A DNA stretch of 64,000 bases. Source: Propionibacterium sp. Lineage in GTDB: Bacteria > Actinomycetota > Actinomycetes > Propionibacteriales > Propionibacteriaceae. Below the pieces are notes generated by a model. That model was not told where the DNA came from. It worked only from the letters and a program-made list of their open reading frames with translations, and searched no databases. The position numbers and the translations under genes were made by a program. This document shows positions 7,055 through 18,651 of the stretch, one piece after another; within the stretch, counting starts at the first letter, position 1; every line of letters starts with the position of its first letter. The DNA lies in NCBI GenBank assembly GCA_012517405.1, contig JAAYVB010000025.1, forward strand, positions 62,001 to 126,000, written 5' to 3'.

Positions 7055-8389
7055 GTGTACTACCTGTCGATCGATTTCGGAACGTCAGCGGTGAAAATGG
7101 AGATCCTCGACGACGATCTCCGTGTGCTGGCCTCCGAAAAGCAGGATTACCCCTACATCCTGCTCCCGGGTGAGAAGGTCGAGATCGACCCCGAGGTGCT
7201 CTTCGATGCCACGAGCCAGGCCGCCAAACGGCTGCCCGCCGAATTGCGCGAGCAGATCGGGGTCCTTTGCTACGACACCTTCTCCCCCTCGCCGGTCTTC
7301 ATCGCCGAAGACGGAACCCTGGCGTACCCGAACATCATCACCCACATGGACCGCCGCAGTCGCTCCATCACCGACTACATCAACGAGAAGGTGGGCAAGG
7401 ACCGGTACCTGTCGATCGCGGGCATCTATCCGTTCGCCGGCGGCGCCGGCATCATGACGGTGCTGTGGATGCAGCAGAACGAGCCGGAAGTGCTGGAACG
7501 CACCCACCGTATCGGTCATCTGCCGACCTATGTCCATCATCGCCTCACCGGCGAGTGGATGGTCGACCTGGTCAACGCGTCCATGCTGGGGCTCTACGAA
7601 ACGACGACCCAGGGCGGCTGGTCGGCTGAACTACTCGATGCCTTCAACCTCAAACACGAATGGTTCAGCGAGATCCGCAACCCAGGTGAACTACTCGGCG
7701 CGCTGCTGCCCGCTCCTGCGAAACAGCTGGGCATTCCGGCGGGTATTCCGGTCGCGGTCGGCACCAATGACATGGCCGCCGCTCAGATGGGTGCCCACAA
7801 CGATCGGGCGGGCCGCATCATGAACACCGCCGGCAGTTCGGACATGGTCTCGGTCCTGATCGACAAACCGGTCACCAATCCCGGCTACTATCTACGCAAC
7901 TCTGCGCTGCCCGGCATCTGGCAGATCTACGCCACCACCGCCGGCGGATTCGGCATCGACTGGTTCTACGAACAGTTCTGCCGCGAGATGACCCGCGAGC
8001 AGTTCAACACCGAATACCTGCCTTCGTGCATCGACCGGTACACCACCGACGGCGAGGTGACTTTCGATCCCTATCTGACCGGCGATCGCCAGTCGTTGGA
8101 CAAGCGCACCGCAGCCTGGCATGGCCTGACATTGGCCGCCACCCGTGACGAGATGCTCGCCACCATGCTCAAGTCCATGAACAAAGTGCTCTACGACGTG
8201 GTGAGGCTGGCCGCCGATGTAGTGCCAATGGACTCGGTCATCAAACTCACCGGCGGTCTGTCCACGCCCGCGTTCATCAAGCTCAAAGAGCAGCAGTTCC
8301 CCGGCTTCAGCTTCGAGGTCGTGGACAACTGCTCGGTACTCGGTAACGTGGAGTTGGCACGACACTACAACGGGGAGTTGAGAGTATGA
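7055..8389 (+). CDS. FGGY-family carbohydrate kinase
   Basis: A 444-residue ASKHA-fold kinase that transfers the ATP gamma-phosphate to a sugar, polyol or sugar-acid hydroxyl. The N-terminal phosphate loop is SIDFGTSAVKMEIL (residues 5-18). The catalytic aspartate lies in GTNDMAAAQMG (around 230), and the adenosine motif is KLTGGLSTPAF near residue 407. It is shorter than xylulokinase or glycerol kinase (about 490-500), so the substrate class is not clear. The GTG start at 7055 lies 14 bases after the lyase stop, with AAGGACC upstream. Its TGA overlaps the next ATG (ATGA), showing translational coupling with the small membrane protein. Confidence 0.85.
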   Translation: MYYLSIDFGTSAVKMEILDDDLRVLASEKQDYPYILLPGEKVEIDPEVLFDATSQAAKRLPAELREQIGVLCYDTFSPSPVFIAEDGTLAYPNIITHMDRRSRSITDYINEKVGKDRYLSIAGIYPFAGGAGIMTVLWMQQNEPEVLERTHRIGHLPTYVHHRLTGEWMVDLVNASMLGLYETTTQGGWSAELLDAFNLKHEWFSEIRNPGELLGALLPAPAKQLGIPAGIPVAVGTNDMAAAQMGAHNDRAGRIMNTAGSSDMVSVLIDKPVTNPGYYLRNSALPGIWQIYATTAGGFGIDWFYEQFCREMTREQFNTEYLPSCIDRYTTDGEVTFDPYLTGDRQSLDKRTAAWHGLTLAATRDEMLATMLKSMNKVLYDVVRLAADVVPMDSVIKLTGGLSTPAFIKLKEQQFPGFSFEVVDNCSVLGNVELARHYNGELRV

Positions 8390-8853
8390 GCCAGCGCTGG
8401 GGGATCTACCTGATGACGGTCTTCTCGCTGGGTGTCCTGGCGAGTCTGTTCGCCAGTCGCGGTCAGACCATCTGGGCAGTCGGATTCGCCATCCTCGCCG
8501 CCGGCTATCTTGCGCGGGGGATCTTCCAGCAGGTACGCGAGAACAAGGAACACCACCAAGAGCTCGACGATCGCATGTCGGGCCGGAAGACGTCCGCAGA
8601 GAAGCGCGCGATCGTCGACAATCTACTGACCACCCGCAAGCTGTTGAAGGGTCGGCGCAATTCGGAGATGCTACTGGGCACCCTCGTGCTGGTGGGCATC
8701 GTCCTCATCTACCCCAGCAACGTCTTGCTTGCCTGGGCGATATCGATCCTCTTCATCCCGCTCGGCTACCTGATCATCAAGCAAACGCGTTCCATCAACC
8801 TCATCGAACGCGGCCTGACCGAACGCGGCTATTCCCTGAAACCCACCAACTAA
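8386..8853 (+). CDS. Small membrane protein of unknown function
   Basis: A 155-residue protein with two hydrophobic N-terminal segments (about 8-24 and 29-46), a basic and acidic cytoplasmic stretch (50-95), and two more hydrophobic segments (about 97-112 and 115-132). I do not recognise the family. Its ATG overlaps the kinase stop by four bases, so it is translated with the pathway enzymes and may support the transporter or sense its substrate; that is inference. Confidence 0.7.
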   Translation: MSQRWGIYLMTVFSLGVLASLFASRGQTIWAVGFAILAAGYLARGIFQQVRENKEHHQELDDRMSGRKTSAEKRAIVDNLLTTRKLLKGRRNSEMLLGTLVLVGIVLIYPSNVLLAWAISILFIPLGYLIIKQTRSINLIERGLTERGYSLKPTN

Positions 8854-8898
8854 CCCCGCAACGGCGACATCAACCATCAGAAGTTAGGAGAATCCTCG

Positions 8899-10206
8899 AT
8901 GACACCTCCGCTACAACTGCGATTGCGTTCGCTCGGTCTTGAGCCTGCGCGCGGCGTCAGTGACCACCTTTCCCGCGTCCTCGCCCAACCCATCGACGAA
9001 CTGCAGTTCTCGCTGCTCGCCGAGACCGCGACCCACATCGGCGTGACCGACGAGTTCGTCCGCATCTGTGATTACTTCAAGGCCGAACCCGGCCACACTC
9101 CGGCCGGGTTCCGCTTCGAATACGAGCTGGAGCCCGACGGCCTACTGAACGTCAACCTGAAGCGCGACATCGGCTATGACAGCGACGGACGCAAGCGCCC
9201 GACTGCCGTCATCTACTCCGCCGACTCCGCGAACCCTTACGAGGTCGCCCCGATCGCTCCCCTGCTCGGCAACCTCACCTGCAACCCCGGCATCATCTAC
9301 GACCTGTTCATCAACAATCCCAAGGCGAACATCGACCACAAGTTCAGCACTCGTGATGAGGTGATGGCCGAACTCGGCCGCATTCTCGGTCCGGGCTGTG
9401 ACATCTCGGTGGAACTCAACAATCCATTCGAGCCGGATTTCAACAAGATCCTCGAAGAGGCGACCTTCTTCAAGGAACTGCTCGGCCAGGATCGTGTTGT
9501 CATCAAGGTGCCGCACACCGGTCCGGTCAATGCCGACAATGTCGGCCAGCTGCTCACCGGCGACGGCCGTCTCGACCGCCGCTACTGGCAGCCCGCCACC
9601 GAGGACGCACTGCGCGGGCACAATCTGACCCTCAAGCTCACCGAAGCCGGCTTCCGCATCAACTACACCTTGATGTTCGAGGGCTACCAGACCCAGCTGG
9701 CGCTGCAGGCCCGACCGTACTTCATCAACTCGTTCATCAGGCATCGCCTGATGCAGTCGGAGAAGATGGTCGCACTGCTCGCCCGCGTTGACGGTGGCGA
9801 CGTCGATGCTGCCGCCGAACTGAGCGACTACATGCTGTCCACCGACTACCTGGCCAGCACGGACGCCGGGCTGGATCCGGAGGAGGCCGTGGCGCGGGCG
9901 CGGACGATCATCGCCTACCGCCACATCACCGACGACGAGGGCAGCGACGGCCTGGATTCGGTGCGCCACAACCTCCGGTTGCTGCGCAATGCGAATCTGC
10001 CCGACACCCGGCTGATCATCTGCTCGATGGAAGGTGACCACAACTATCCCGACATCGACAACCTGCTGGCCAGTGATGAGTTCTCCGACATGGCCGACCG
10101 CGTCGTGGTGACCGCCGAGCCCGCCTACCTGGCCCGCTTCACCTCGACCAACCAGGTCATCAGCTACCAGCGCCGGTTCATGAAGGCAGCACAGGGCCAG
10201 AAGTAG
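8899..10206 (+). CDS. Transaldolase-family protein
   Basis: A 435-residue class I aldolase of the transaldolase family, longer than canonical transaldolase (about 320-370). Lys203 in DRVVIKVPHTGPVN is the Schiff-base lysine (family pattern KIP), preceded by CDISVELNNP, and followed by TLKLTEAGFRINYTLMFE and QARPYFINSFIRHR. TAGGAGAATCC precedes the ATG. As the last gene of the operon it probably transfers a dihydroxyacetone unit from, or cleaves, the phosphorylated intermediate made by the FGGY kinase. Because the DHA kinase gene lies at the other end of the cluster, free dihydroxyacetone release is also possible. The function in this particular pathway is inferred. Confidence 0.8.
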   Translation: MTPPLQLRLRSLGLEPARGVSDHLSRVLAQPIDELQFSLLAETATHIGVTDEFVRICDYFKAEPGHTPAGFRFEYELEPDGLLNVNLKRDIGYDSDGRKRPTAVIYSADSANPYEVAPIAPLLGNLTCNPGIIYDLFINNPKANIDHKFSTRDEVMAELGRILGPGCDISVELNNPFEPDFNKILEEATFFKELLGQDRVVIKVPHTGPVNADNVGQLLTGDGRLDRRYWQPATEDALRGHNLTLKLTEAGFRINYTLMFEGYQTQLALQARPYFINSFIRHRLMQSEKMVALLARVDGGDVDAAAELSDYMLSTDYLASTDAGLDPEEAVARARTIIAYRHITDDEGSDGLDSVRHNLRLLRNANLPDTRLIICSMEGDHNYPDIDNLLASDEFSDMADRVVVTAEPAYLARFTSTNQVISYQRRFMKAAQGQK

Positions 10207-10232
10207 GGCTCGACCAGTTCAGCCATCGCGCA

Positions 10233-10261
10233 CAGCGGCTCCCGTGTCCACGGGGCCGCTG
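10233..10261. terminator. Bidirectional hairpin terminator
   Basis: CAGCGG pairs with CCGCTG and CCCGTG with CACGGG around a two-base loop. It lies between the transaldolase gene and the convergent Ku gene. Confidence 0.7.
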
Positions 10262-10295
10262 GCGTCTCGGCCGTTGATCGGGCAGCCGGGCAGTC

Positions 10296-11129
10296 TCAGC
10301 CCGCCGCTGCCTCGTCCTTGTCCGAACCCGAGGACTTGCCCGAGGATGCGTGACCGCGCTTCTTGGCCGCCTCGACCGACGCGCGCAGAGCGGCCATCAG
10401 GTCGACGACTTCGCCACCGCCCTCGGTCTTGACCGGTTCGGGAACCGTCGCGCCCTCGAGTTTGGCTGTCACCAGCGCCTCCAGAGCCGCCCGATAGCTG
10501 TCGGTGTACTCGGACGGCTCCCAATGCCCGGACATCTGACCGATGAACGTCTCGGCCATCGTCACCTCGGCAGGGCTGGCATGCACCTCGGTATCCGGTG
10601 CGGCGAATGACGGATCGCGGACCTCGTCCGGCCACAGCATCGTGTCCATCACCAGCAGGTCTCCGCGCGGCCGGATCAGCGCCAGCGATTCCCGCGTGCG
10701 CAGCGCCACCTTGACCACGCCGGCCTTACCGGTCTTGGCCAATGCGTCGCGCAGCAGTACATACGGCTTGACGCCGACGCCTTTGGCCTCGATCAGGTAG
10801 GTCTTCTCGAAATAGACCGGGTCGATCTCCGATTCGTCCACGAAGGTGGAGATCTCGACCGTGCCCTTGCTCGCCAGCGGCAGCTGCTCCAGGTCCTGCT
10901 TGGTGAGCACGACCACGCGTCCATCGGCTGCGGTGTAGCCTCGGTCGATCTGATCGTAGGGCACCTCCTGCCCGCAGATCTCGCAGACCCGGCGGTAGCG
11001 GATCCGCCCACCATCGACGCCGTGCACCTGATGCAATGGCACGTCGACGGGCTCGGTGGCGCCGTAGAGCTTGACGGGTATGACGATCAACCCGAAAGAA
11101 ACCGCGCCTTCCCACATCGCTCTGGGCAT
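10296..11129 (-). CDS. ku: Ku-like DNA end-binding protein of bacterial NHEJ
   Basis: A 277-residue bacterial Ku, forming a homodimeric ring that threads onto double-strand break ends and recruits ligase LigD. It starts with the family signature MWEGAVSFGLIVIPVKLY, followed by the zinc-knuckle-like CEICGQEVPYDQI segment, EIDPVYFEKTYLI and the core AVVKVALRTRESLALIRP-like stretch ending in MLWPDE. The C-terminal tail after residue 230 is lysine- and acid-rich. The second ATG (11129) is preferred because GAGGAG lies six bases upstream; 11132 is an alternative. No ligD is present in the window. The upstream small gene ends immediately before it, so they are co-transcribed. Confidence 0.95.
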   Translation of the reverse strand: MPRAMWEGAVSFGLIVIPVKLYGATEPVDVPLHQVHGVDGGRIRYRRVCEICGQEVPYDQIDRGYTAADGRVVVLTKQDLEQLPLASKGTVEISTFVDESEIDPVYFEKTYLIEAKGVGVKPYVLLRDALAKTGKAGVVKVALRTRESLALIRPRGDLLVMDTMLWPDEVRDPSFAAPDTEVHASPAEVTMAETFIGQMSGHWEPSEYTDSYRAALEALVTAKLEGATVPEPVKTEGGGEVVDLMAALRASVEAAKKRGHASSGKSSGSDKDEAAAG

Positions 11130-11132
11130 CAT

Positions 11133-11606
11133 TCACTCCTCGGGTAGTTCGGTGACAGAATGCCAGGCCAGATCGTGATCGGCATGAAGCGCTGCCACCT
11201 CCGGCAACTCCCAGGCCTCGTCAAGCTCCAGCCCGCCGACCGCTGCGCAAACCGCCTCGATGGGTGCCTGGTCGTCGTCGCTGAACCAGGCCTCGACCGA
11301 GCCCGCACCGAGGCCGGCAAGCGTCACGCCGCCATTGGGGGTTTCCTCGCCCGGACTGAGGGTCTGCGGATCCACCATCGCGGTCAACACGAGCCGCTGC
11401 CCGTGGTGGATGAGGCCCCACAGGCCGGCCAACAGCAAGGTCGCGTACTCCGCCTCCTCATCGTCCGACGGCTGCAGCCCGAAGGTCTCGTAGAGGAGGG
11501 GGCCCGCGGTGAATGCCTGCAGGGGGTCGTCGATCCTGTGCCCGCGAGCGATCTGACGCGCCTGATCGGTGTCCACAGGTACGCACACCAGTACTCGCTC
11601 TGTCAT
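11133..11606 (-). CDS. Hypothetical protein (DUF6912-like), operon with ku
   Basis: A 157-residue acidic cytoplasmic protein. The N-terminus MTERVLVCVPVDTDQARQI and a central YATLLLAGLWGLIHH helix resemble small actinobacterial proteins of the DUF6912 type, but this assignment is tentative. There is no membrane segment or signal peptide. Its stop touches the ku start (GAG GAG TGA ATG), and the ku ribosome site lies inside its last codons, which indicates coupled translation. A role linked to DNA repair is possible but unsupported by sequence. Confidence 0.7.
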   Translation of the reverse strand: MTERVLVCVPVDTDQARQIARGHRIDDPLQAFTAGPLLYETFGLQPSDDEEAEYATLLLAGLWGLIHHGQRLVLTAMVDPQTLSPGEETPNGGVTLAGLGAGSVEAWFSDDDQAPIEAVCAAVGGLELDEAWELPEVAALHADHDLAWHSVTELPEE

Positions 11607-11722
11607 CGGGTCTCCCTCGTCCGGTCCTGTGATCGAGTCTAGGCAAGTCTCACGAAAGCCAACTTATCCACAGATCGGCCGAGCGGCCGCCATGACAGGC
11701 CCGGATGGGGTCATGCTGAGGC

Positions 11723-12175
11723 ATGGAATTCACCCCACCGCTGATCATCCACACGATGTGCGCACACGATGAGCGTCTCAGCATGCACGGTTGGGACCAG
11801 TTGGCCGAGCTGGGCCAGGAGACTGCCCGGCAAGCCGACCCGGCGCCCGCGCCAGCACAGGCGATCGCCACAAATGCGGCCCGGCTGGTCGCGGAGACTC
11901 TCACCGGTCACCGCGATCCCAAGCAGCTCAGGCAGTGGCTGTCCGCTGCCGAGTGCGAACGGCTGATGGCTTGGACGCAGGCGCACCGCGGCGAGCGGAT
12001 ACGCCTCAACAGGATGAACCTCATCGAGGTCTCACCCGAGCGCGTCGAGGGCCAACTGCACTTCGACTACGGGCGCGGCCGGCTGTGCGCGACCCTGTGC
12101 CTGGTGTCGCGGGCCGGACGCTGGAGCTGCCGTCAGCTGAATGTGCTGCTGCCCGGCGCGGTCCCGCATCCATAG
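11723..12175 (+). CDS. Rv3235-family protein
   Basis: A 150-residue protein resembling the actinobacterial Rv3235 / DUF6459 group, which is typically found next to secA as here. The central helix region AARLVAETLTGHRDPKQLRQWLSAAECERL is characteristic, and the C-terminal beta part ends in WSCRQLNVLLPG. No catalytic motif is visible and its biochemical role is unknown. It converges on secA with a 36-base gap. Confidence 0.75.
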   Translation: MEFTPPLIIHTMCAHDERLSMHGWDQLAELGQETARQADPAPAPAQAIATNAARLVAETLTGHRDPKQLRQWLSAAECERLMAWTQAHRGERIRLNRMNLIEVSPERVEGQLHFDYGRGRLCATLCLVSRAGRWSCRQLNVLLPGAVPHP

Positions 12176-12211
12176 CGGGCCGCACCGGGCAGCACTGGAC
12201 AACCGATCAGC

Positions 12212-15082
<2,871 letters not shown>

Positions 15083-15291
15083 GGGATACGTCCTTTGCTG
15101 AGTCCTCGCCGCTGGACGCACCGGATGCGCGCCTATGACAGCAGCGTCCACCAGTGTAGTTCGTGGTCGCTGTGGCTTACACCGTGCCGGACCGACCTGC
15201 ACGGCCGCTGAGCCGGATCGGGGACGCTGCTGATGAGCAACGCCCCCGATTGTGTCTATCTCACCGGCCGACCGGCTCGCTCACCATCCGG

Positions 15292-15915
15292 TCAGCGTTC
15301 GGAGCTGACGGACAGGTGGATGACCCCGTAGTCGTAGGCCTTGCGGCGGTAGACCACGCTCGGCTCCTCGGTCTCGGCATCGACATAGAGGAAGAAGTCG
15401 TGACCGACCAGTTCCATCTCGTCGAGTGCCTGGGCCAAGGTCAACGGAACGGTGCTGAACCGCTTCTCGCGCACGACCAGCGGGCCATCCCCGGTGACTT
15501 CCAGGCCGCTGCCCACCTTGCGCGTTGCGACCTGTTCGTCGAGGCTCTCTTCGACGGCCATCATCGCCAGGTCGAGATCAGCCAACTCCTTGGCCGCGCG
15601 CAGGCCACGGTGCCTCTTCCGCCGGTCGGCGGCCTTGCGCAGCTGCGCTTTCAGTTTCTCTTCCGCACGATCGAAGGCGATCATTTTGTCGGACGCGTTG
15701 GCGCCGGCCCGGATGACCGGTCCCTTGCCTCGCAACGTGATCTCGCACCGGATTTCACCATCCGGATCACCCTTGGAATCGGTCTGAGTGAACTCGACCT
15801 CGGCACGGATTACGCGATCGCGGAGCTTCTCGACAGTCGCGGTCAGTTCTTCGCTGACCTGCTCACGGGTCGCATCGGAGATGGTCAGATGCCTGCCGGT
15901 GATACTGACGTCCAT
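15292..15915 (-). CDS. hpf: Long-form ribosome hibernation-promoting factor
   Basis: A 208-residue long HPF. The N-terminal RaiA/YfiA domain (MDVSITGRHLTISDATREQV, residues 1-105) binds the 30S decoding centre. A charged linker with RRKRHRG leads to the C-terminal dimerisation domain (about 150-208: EMELVGHDFFLYVDAET and VVYRRKAYDYGVIHL), which pairs 70S ribosomes into 100S dimers. AAGGAAGGA sits six bases before the ATG at 15915; the ATG two codons upstream is less well spaced. It lies between comF and secA, the usual actinobacterial order. Confidence 0.93.
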   Translation of the reverse strand: MDVSITGRHLTISDATREQVSEELTATVEKLRDRVIRAEVEFTQTDSKGDPDGEIRCEITLRGKGPVIRAGANASDKMIAFDRAEEKLKAQLRKAADRRKRHRGLRAAKELADLDLAMMAVEESLDEQVATRKVGSGLEVTGDGPLVVREKRFSTVPLTLAQALDEMELVGHDFFLYVDAETEEPSVVYRRKAYDYGVIHLSVSSER

Positions 15916-16100
15916 GATCATTCCTTCCTTGTCCGGACCAGCCGTTTCCGGCCGGCCGTTCGGCGGCTCAAACCGCCGGGGCGGAAAATACGTGGCACGA
16001 CCCACCAGAAACGCCTTCCTGAGCCCTGAAGCTGCTGGTCGACGTTCCAATAGATCGTGCCATACACCAACGTTACTCATCTCGATGGCAGCTCAGGCGG

Positions 16101-16781
16101 TTAACGAGGAGTTGCCCATCTGGGGGTGTCGCAGACCACAGCTGCGCCCCGGACGAGGTACCCCGCAGCGCGCAATGCCCGCACTGCTTCGCTCATCGTT
16201 GACCCCGTCGTGACTACGTCATCGGTCACGATCAGCGCCGCCGATGCACCGGCTGCAGCCACCATGGTGCCCTGCTGTGCGCGCAACCGATCGTCCCTGC
16301 CGCGACCGACCTGATCGGCTGCGGCGCGGGCGCGCTGCAGCAGCGGACGAACCCCGAGGCCGAGCCTGCGGCCGGCTGCTTTAGCGAGTGCGCTCGAATG
16401 GTCATAGCCGCGCCTGCGCACGGCGGCCGGGTCGGACGGCACCGGAACGAGCAGCACGTGAGCGCACTCCGCCGGATTCAGCCCGCCCACGGCCTGGCCG
16501 AGCAGACCCCCCAAGAGCCCGGCCAGCTGCCAGGCCCCGTCGTCCTTGTGAGCGATGACGATCGACGACAGAGGCTCTCGATACCAGCCGCAGGCCGCCA
16601 CCGGTGGCATCTGGGTCCACCCCGGACGCTCGACCAGGTGCGCGCCGGACGGCAACTGCCGGCGGCACGCTTCGCAAAGCCCCCAGCCCGGCGTCCGGCA
16701 GCCGGGACAACCAGAGCCGAGCGTCAGGTCGGCCGCGGCATCACGCAGTCGGTGCAATGCCGCCGGAAGAGTCACTGGCAT
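16101..16781 (-). CDS. ComF-family phosphoribosyltransferase-like protein
   Basis: A 226-residue ComF homologue. An N-terminal zinc-ribbon-like set Cys25, Cys28, Cys36, Cys39 is followed by a phosphoribosyltransferase fold with the PRPP loop LIVTDDVVTTGSTMSEA near residues 182-198 and the substrate-side RRRGYDHSSALA. ComF supports DNA uptake in naturally competent species; in actinobacteria the exact role is not settled. It is downstream of lpqB with about 110 bases between them. Confidence 0.88.
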   Translation of the reverse strand: MPVTLPAALHRLRDAAADLTLGSGCPGCRTPGWGLCEACRRQLPSGAHLVERPGWTQMPPVAACGWYREPLSSIVIAHKDDGAWQLAGLLGGLLGQAVGGLNPAECAHVLLVPVPSDPAAVRRRGYDHSSALAKAAGRRLGLGVRPLLQRARAAADQVGRGRDDRLRAQQGTMVAAAGASAALIVTDDVVTTGSTMSEAVRALRAAGYLVRGAAVVCDTPRWATPR

Positions 16782-16890
16782 GCCGCAAGTATTGGTGAGT
16801 CACCGTCCGGATCGGTCAACCTTGTGCCCGTCTGTGGATAGCCTCCGCACATTGAGAACCGGACGTCGAGACTCGCGGTCGTTGAACAGG

Positions 16891-18651
16891 TCAGCTCGGG
16901 TAGGCGGCGTCGCTGACATCGCCCAGCAGCTCTTCCCAGCGATACTGGGCTTCATAGCGCAGAGCGAGCCTCGTCGAGGTGACCACTGCTGCGGCGACCG
17001 TGCCGTCCAGCGGCATAGCGGTCAACGCCACCACGTCGACGTCTCGGAGCGGCCCTTGGGATGTGACCTGGGCCGCATCGACATCGAAGGAGTACACGCT
17101 CAACTGGGCGTCGCGTTCGCTGGCTCCCAGCACCATCATCTTCCCCGACGACAGGAACGCCACATCCCCGAAGGCGACGATCTGGCCGGCCGCGGTGTTC
17201 AACGGCAGCTCCCGCCATCCATCGATGGTTCCTTGATCGCTGCCGCGCAGGCGCAACAACCCCAACTGCTGGGTCTGCCCGTTCTGGACGATCACCGCCA
17301 TCCGGGTCAGATCCGGCGAGATCCGGAAACTGAGCACCTGGCCCCCGCCGATCTCGGGGATCGGCACCAGCAGCGGCGTTCCCTGCTGGGGGACCTGCAC
17401 GGCAACCACCCCGTCAGCGGTGTTGTCCAGCGTCCACAGCCGTCCCGCGCTGTCGAACTGGGGTTTGGCCAAAGCGGACCCGTGATAGACCTCCACCGGT
17501 TCCCCATCGATGGTGGCAGCACGGTACAGATTCGTGCCGTCCGAGTTCACCACGCCGACCAGCGTGCCCTGCCAGGAGACGGCCAGTCTGCCCGGTTGCT
17601 GGTCCCAGCCGGCTCCCAGTGGCCCGGGCAGGGCTACCGCAGCCGTTCCGGCGACTTCGGGGAGCCTGACGATTCCCGAACCCTGGATCGCGTAGAGATC
17701 GCGCGGTGCGCGCGGCCGCTCGGGGTTGTACCCGGACAGCGCACCGAATCCGATGATGCCGTCATCGTCGGCACCCGGAATCGACAGGGGACGATTGTTC
17801 ACGTTGATCTGCAGGCCCTTGATCGACTCGAAGTACGACAAGGTGAACAACAGCTGCGCGGCGGCCTGCACCCGCTGATCTGCACTGAGCGCCTCGATCT
17901 CCTCGCTCAGGGCCAGCCGCGCGATGCCGTCATCGCCCACCCAGGTACCGCTGGATGCCACATCGTCCGGCAGTGCATTGAGCACCGCGGGACGCAGCCA
18001 GACACCGGGTCCCCGGATAACCGCACGGACCAGCGCGTCCGGAGCGGACGAGCCGAACTCGGCCTGCCGCAAGAAGACCTGCTGGGGCACCAGCCGGCTG
18101 CCCGCCGAACTGAGGAAGTAGACCGAGACCGGTTGGAATGCCTGCTGGAAACGCTGCCGCGACATCAGAATGCCTTCGCCCGGATTGTTGATCCGCCACT
18201 GCCCATCGACTGTGGTCAACTCGAAATTGTGGTTGTACTCCGTGTCCCGGACGGCGGTGAAGACATGGTCCGAACCGAGTCGGCCGACCAGCGATGCCCG
18301 CACGACGGCCGATCCGTCGGCAGTGATCACCCGCGACTGGCCGCTGGAGTCATAGATATTGATGCCGTCCTCGGGACGCCAGCTGCTCGCCGCCTGATCA
18401 GTGAGGTACTGGCGGGCCACCGCGTATCCGTCGGCCGGCGATTCGGAGGCTGCGAAGAACCCCTCGAGAATCGCCTCAGGGCTTGCCCCGTCGGATGGGG
18501 GTTGCGCGGCGACGTCAATGCCGGTCGGGCGCTCACCGCTGCCGCCGTCCCCAACGGTCTCGATCGGTCCCGACGTTGGAAACCGCCCGCAGGCGGCCAG
18601 CACCAGGGCCAGGGTCACGGCCACCCAGACCGCGATGGTGAGACGCTTCAT
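16891..18651 (-). CDS. lpqB: Lipoprotein LpqB, partner of MtrAB
   Basis: A 586-residue secreted lipoprotein. A signal peptide ends in the lipobox LAAC, with the acylated cysteine at 21. A GerMN-like domain (about 190-310: PQQVFLRQAE onward) is followed by a beta-propeller-like C-terminal half. LpqB acts outside the membrane with the MtrB sensor and influences cell-wall homeostasis and cell division. Its start overlaps the mtrB stop by four bases, so translation is coupled in the order mtrA, mtrB, lpqB. Confidence 0.93.
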   Translation of the reverse strand: MKRLTIAVWVAVTLALVLAACGRFPTSGPIETVGDGGSGERPTGIDVAAQPPSDGASPEAILEGFFAASESPADGYAVARQYLTDQAASSWRPEDGINIYDSSGQSRVITADGSAVVRASLVGRLGSDHVFTAVRDTEYNHNFELTTVDGQWRINNPGEGILMSRQRFQQAFQPVSVYFLSSAGSRLVPQQVFLRQAEFGSSAPDALVRAVIRGPGVWLRPAVLNALPDDVASSGTWVGDDGIARLALSEEIEALSADQRVQAAAQLLFTLSYFESIKGLQINVNNRPLSIPGADDDGIIGFGALSGYNPERPRAPRDLYAIQGSGIVRLPEVAGTAAVALPGPLGAGWDQQPGRLAVSWQGTLVGVVNSDGTNLYRAATIDGEPVEVYHGSALAKPQFDSAGRLWTLDNTADGVVAVQVPQQGTPLLVPIPEIGGGQVLSFRISPDLTRMAVIVQNGQTQQLGLLRLRGSDQGTIDGWRELPLNTAAGQIVAFGDVAFLSSGKMMVLGASERDAQLSVYSFDVDAAQVTSQGPLRDVDVVALTAMPLDGTVAAAVVTSTRLALRYEAQYRWEELLGDVSDAAYPS

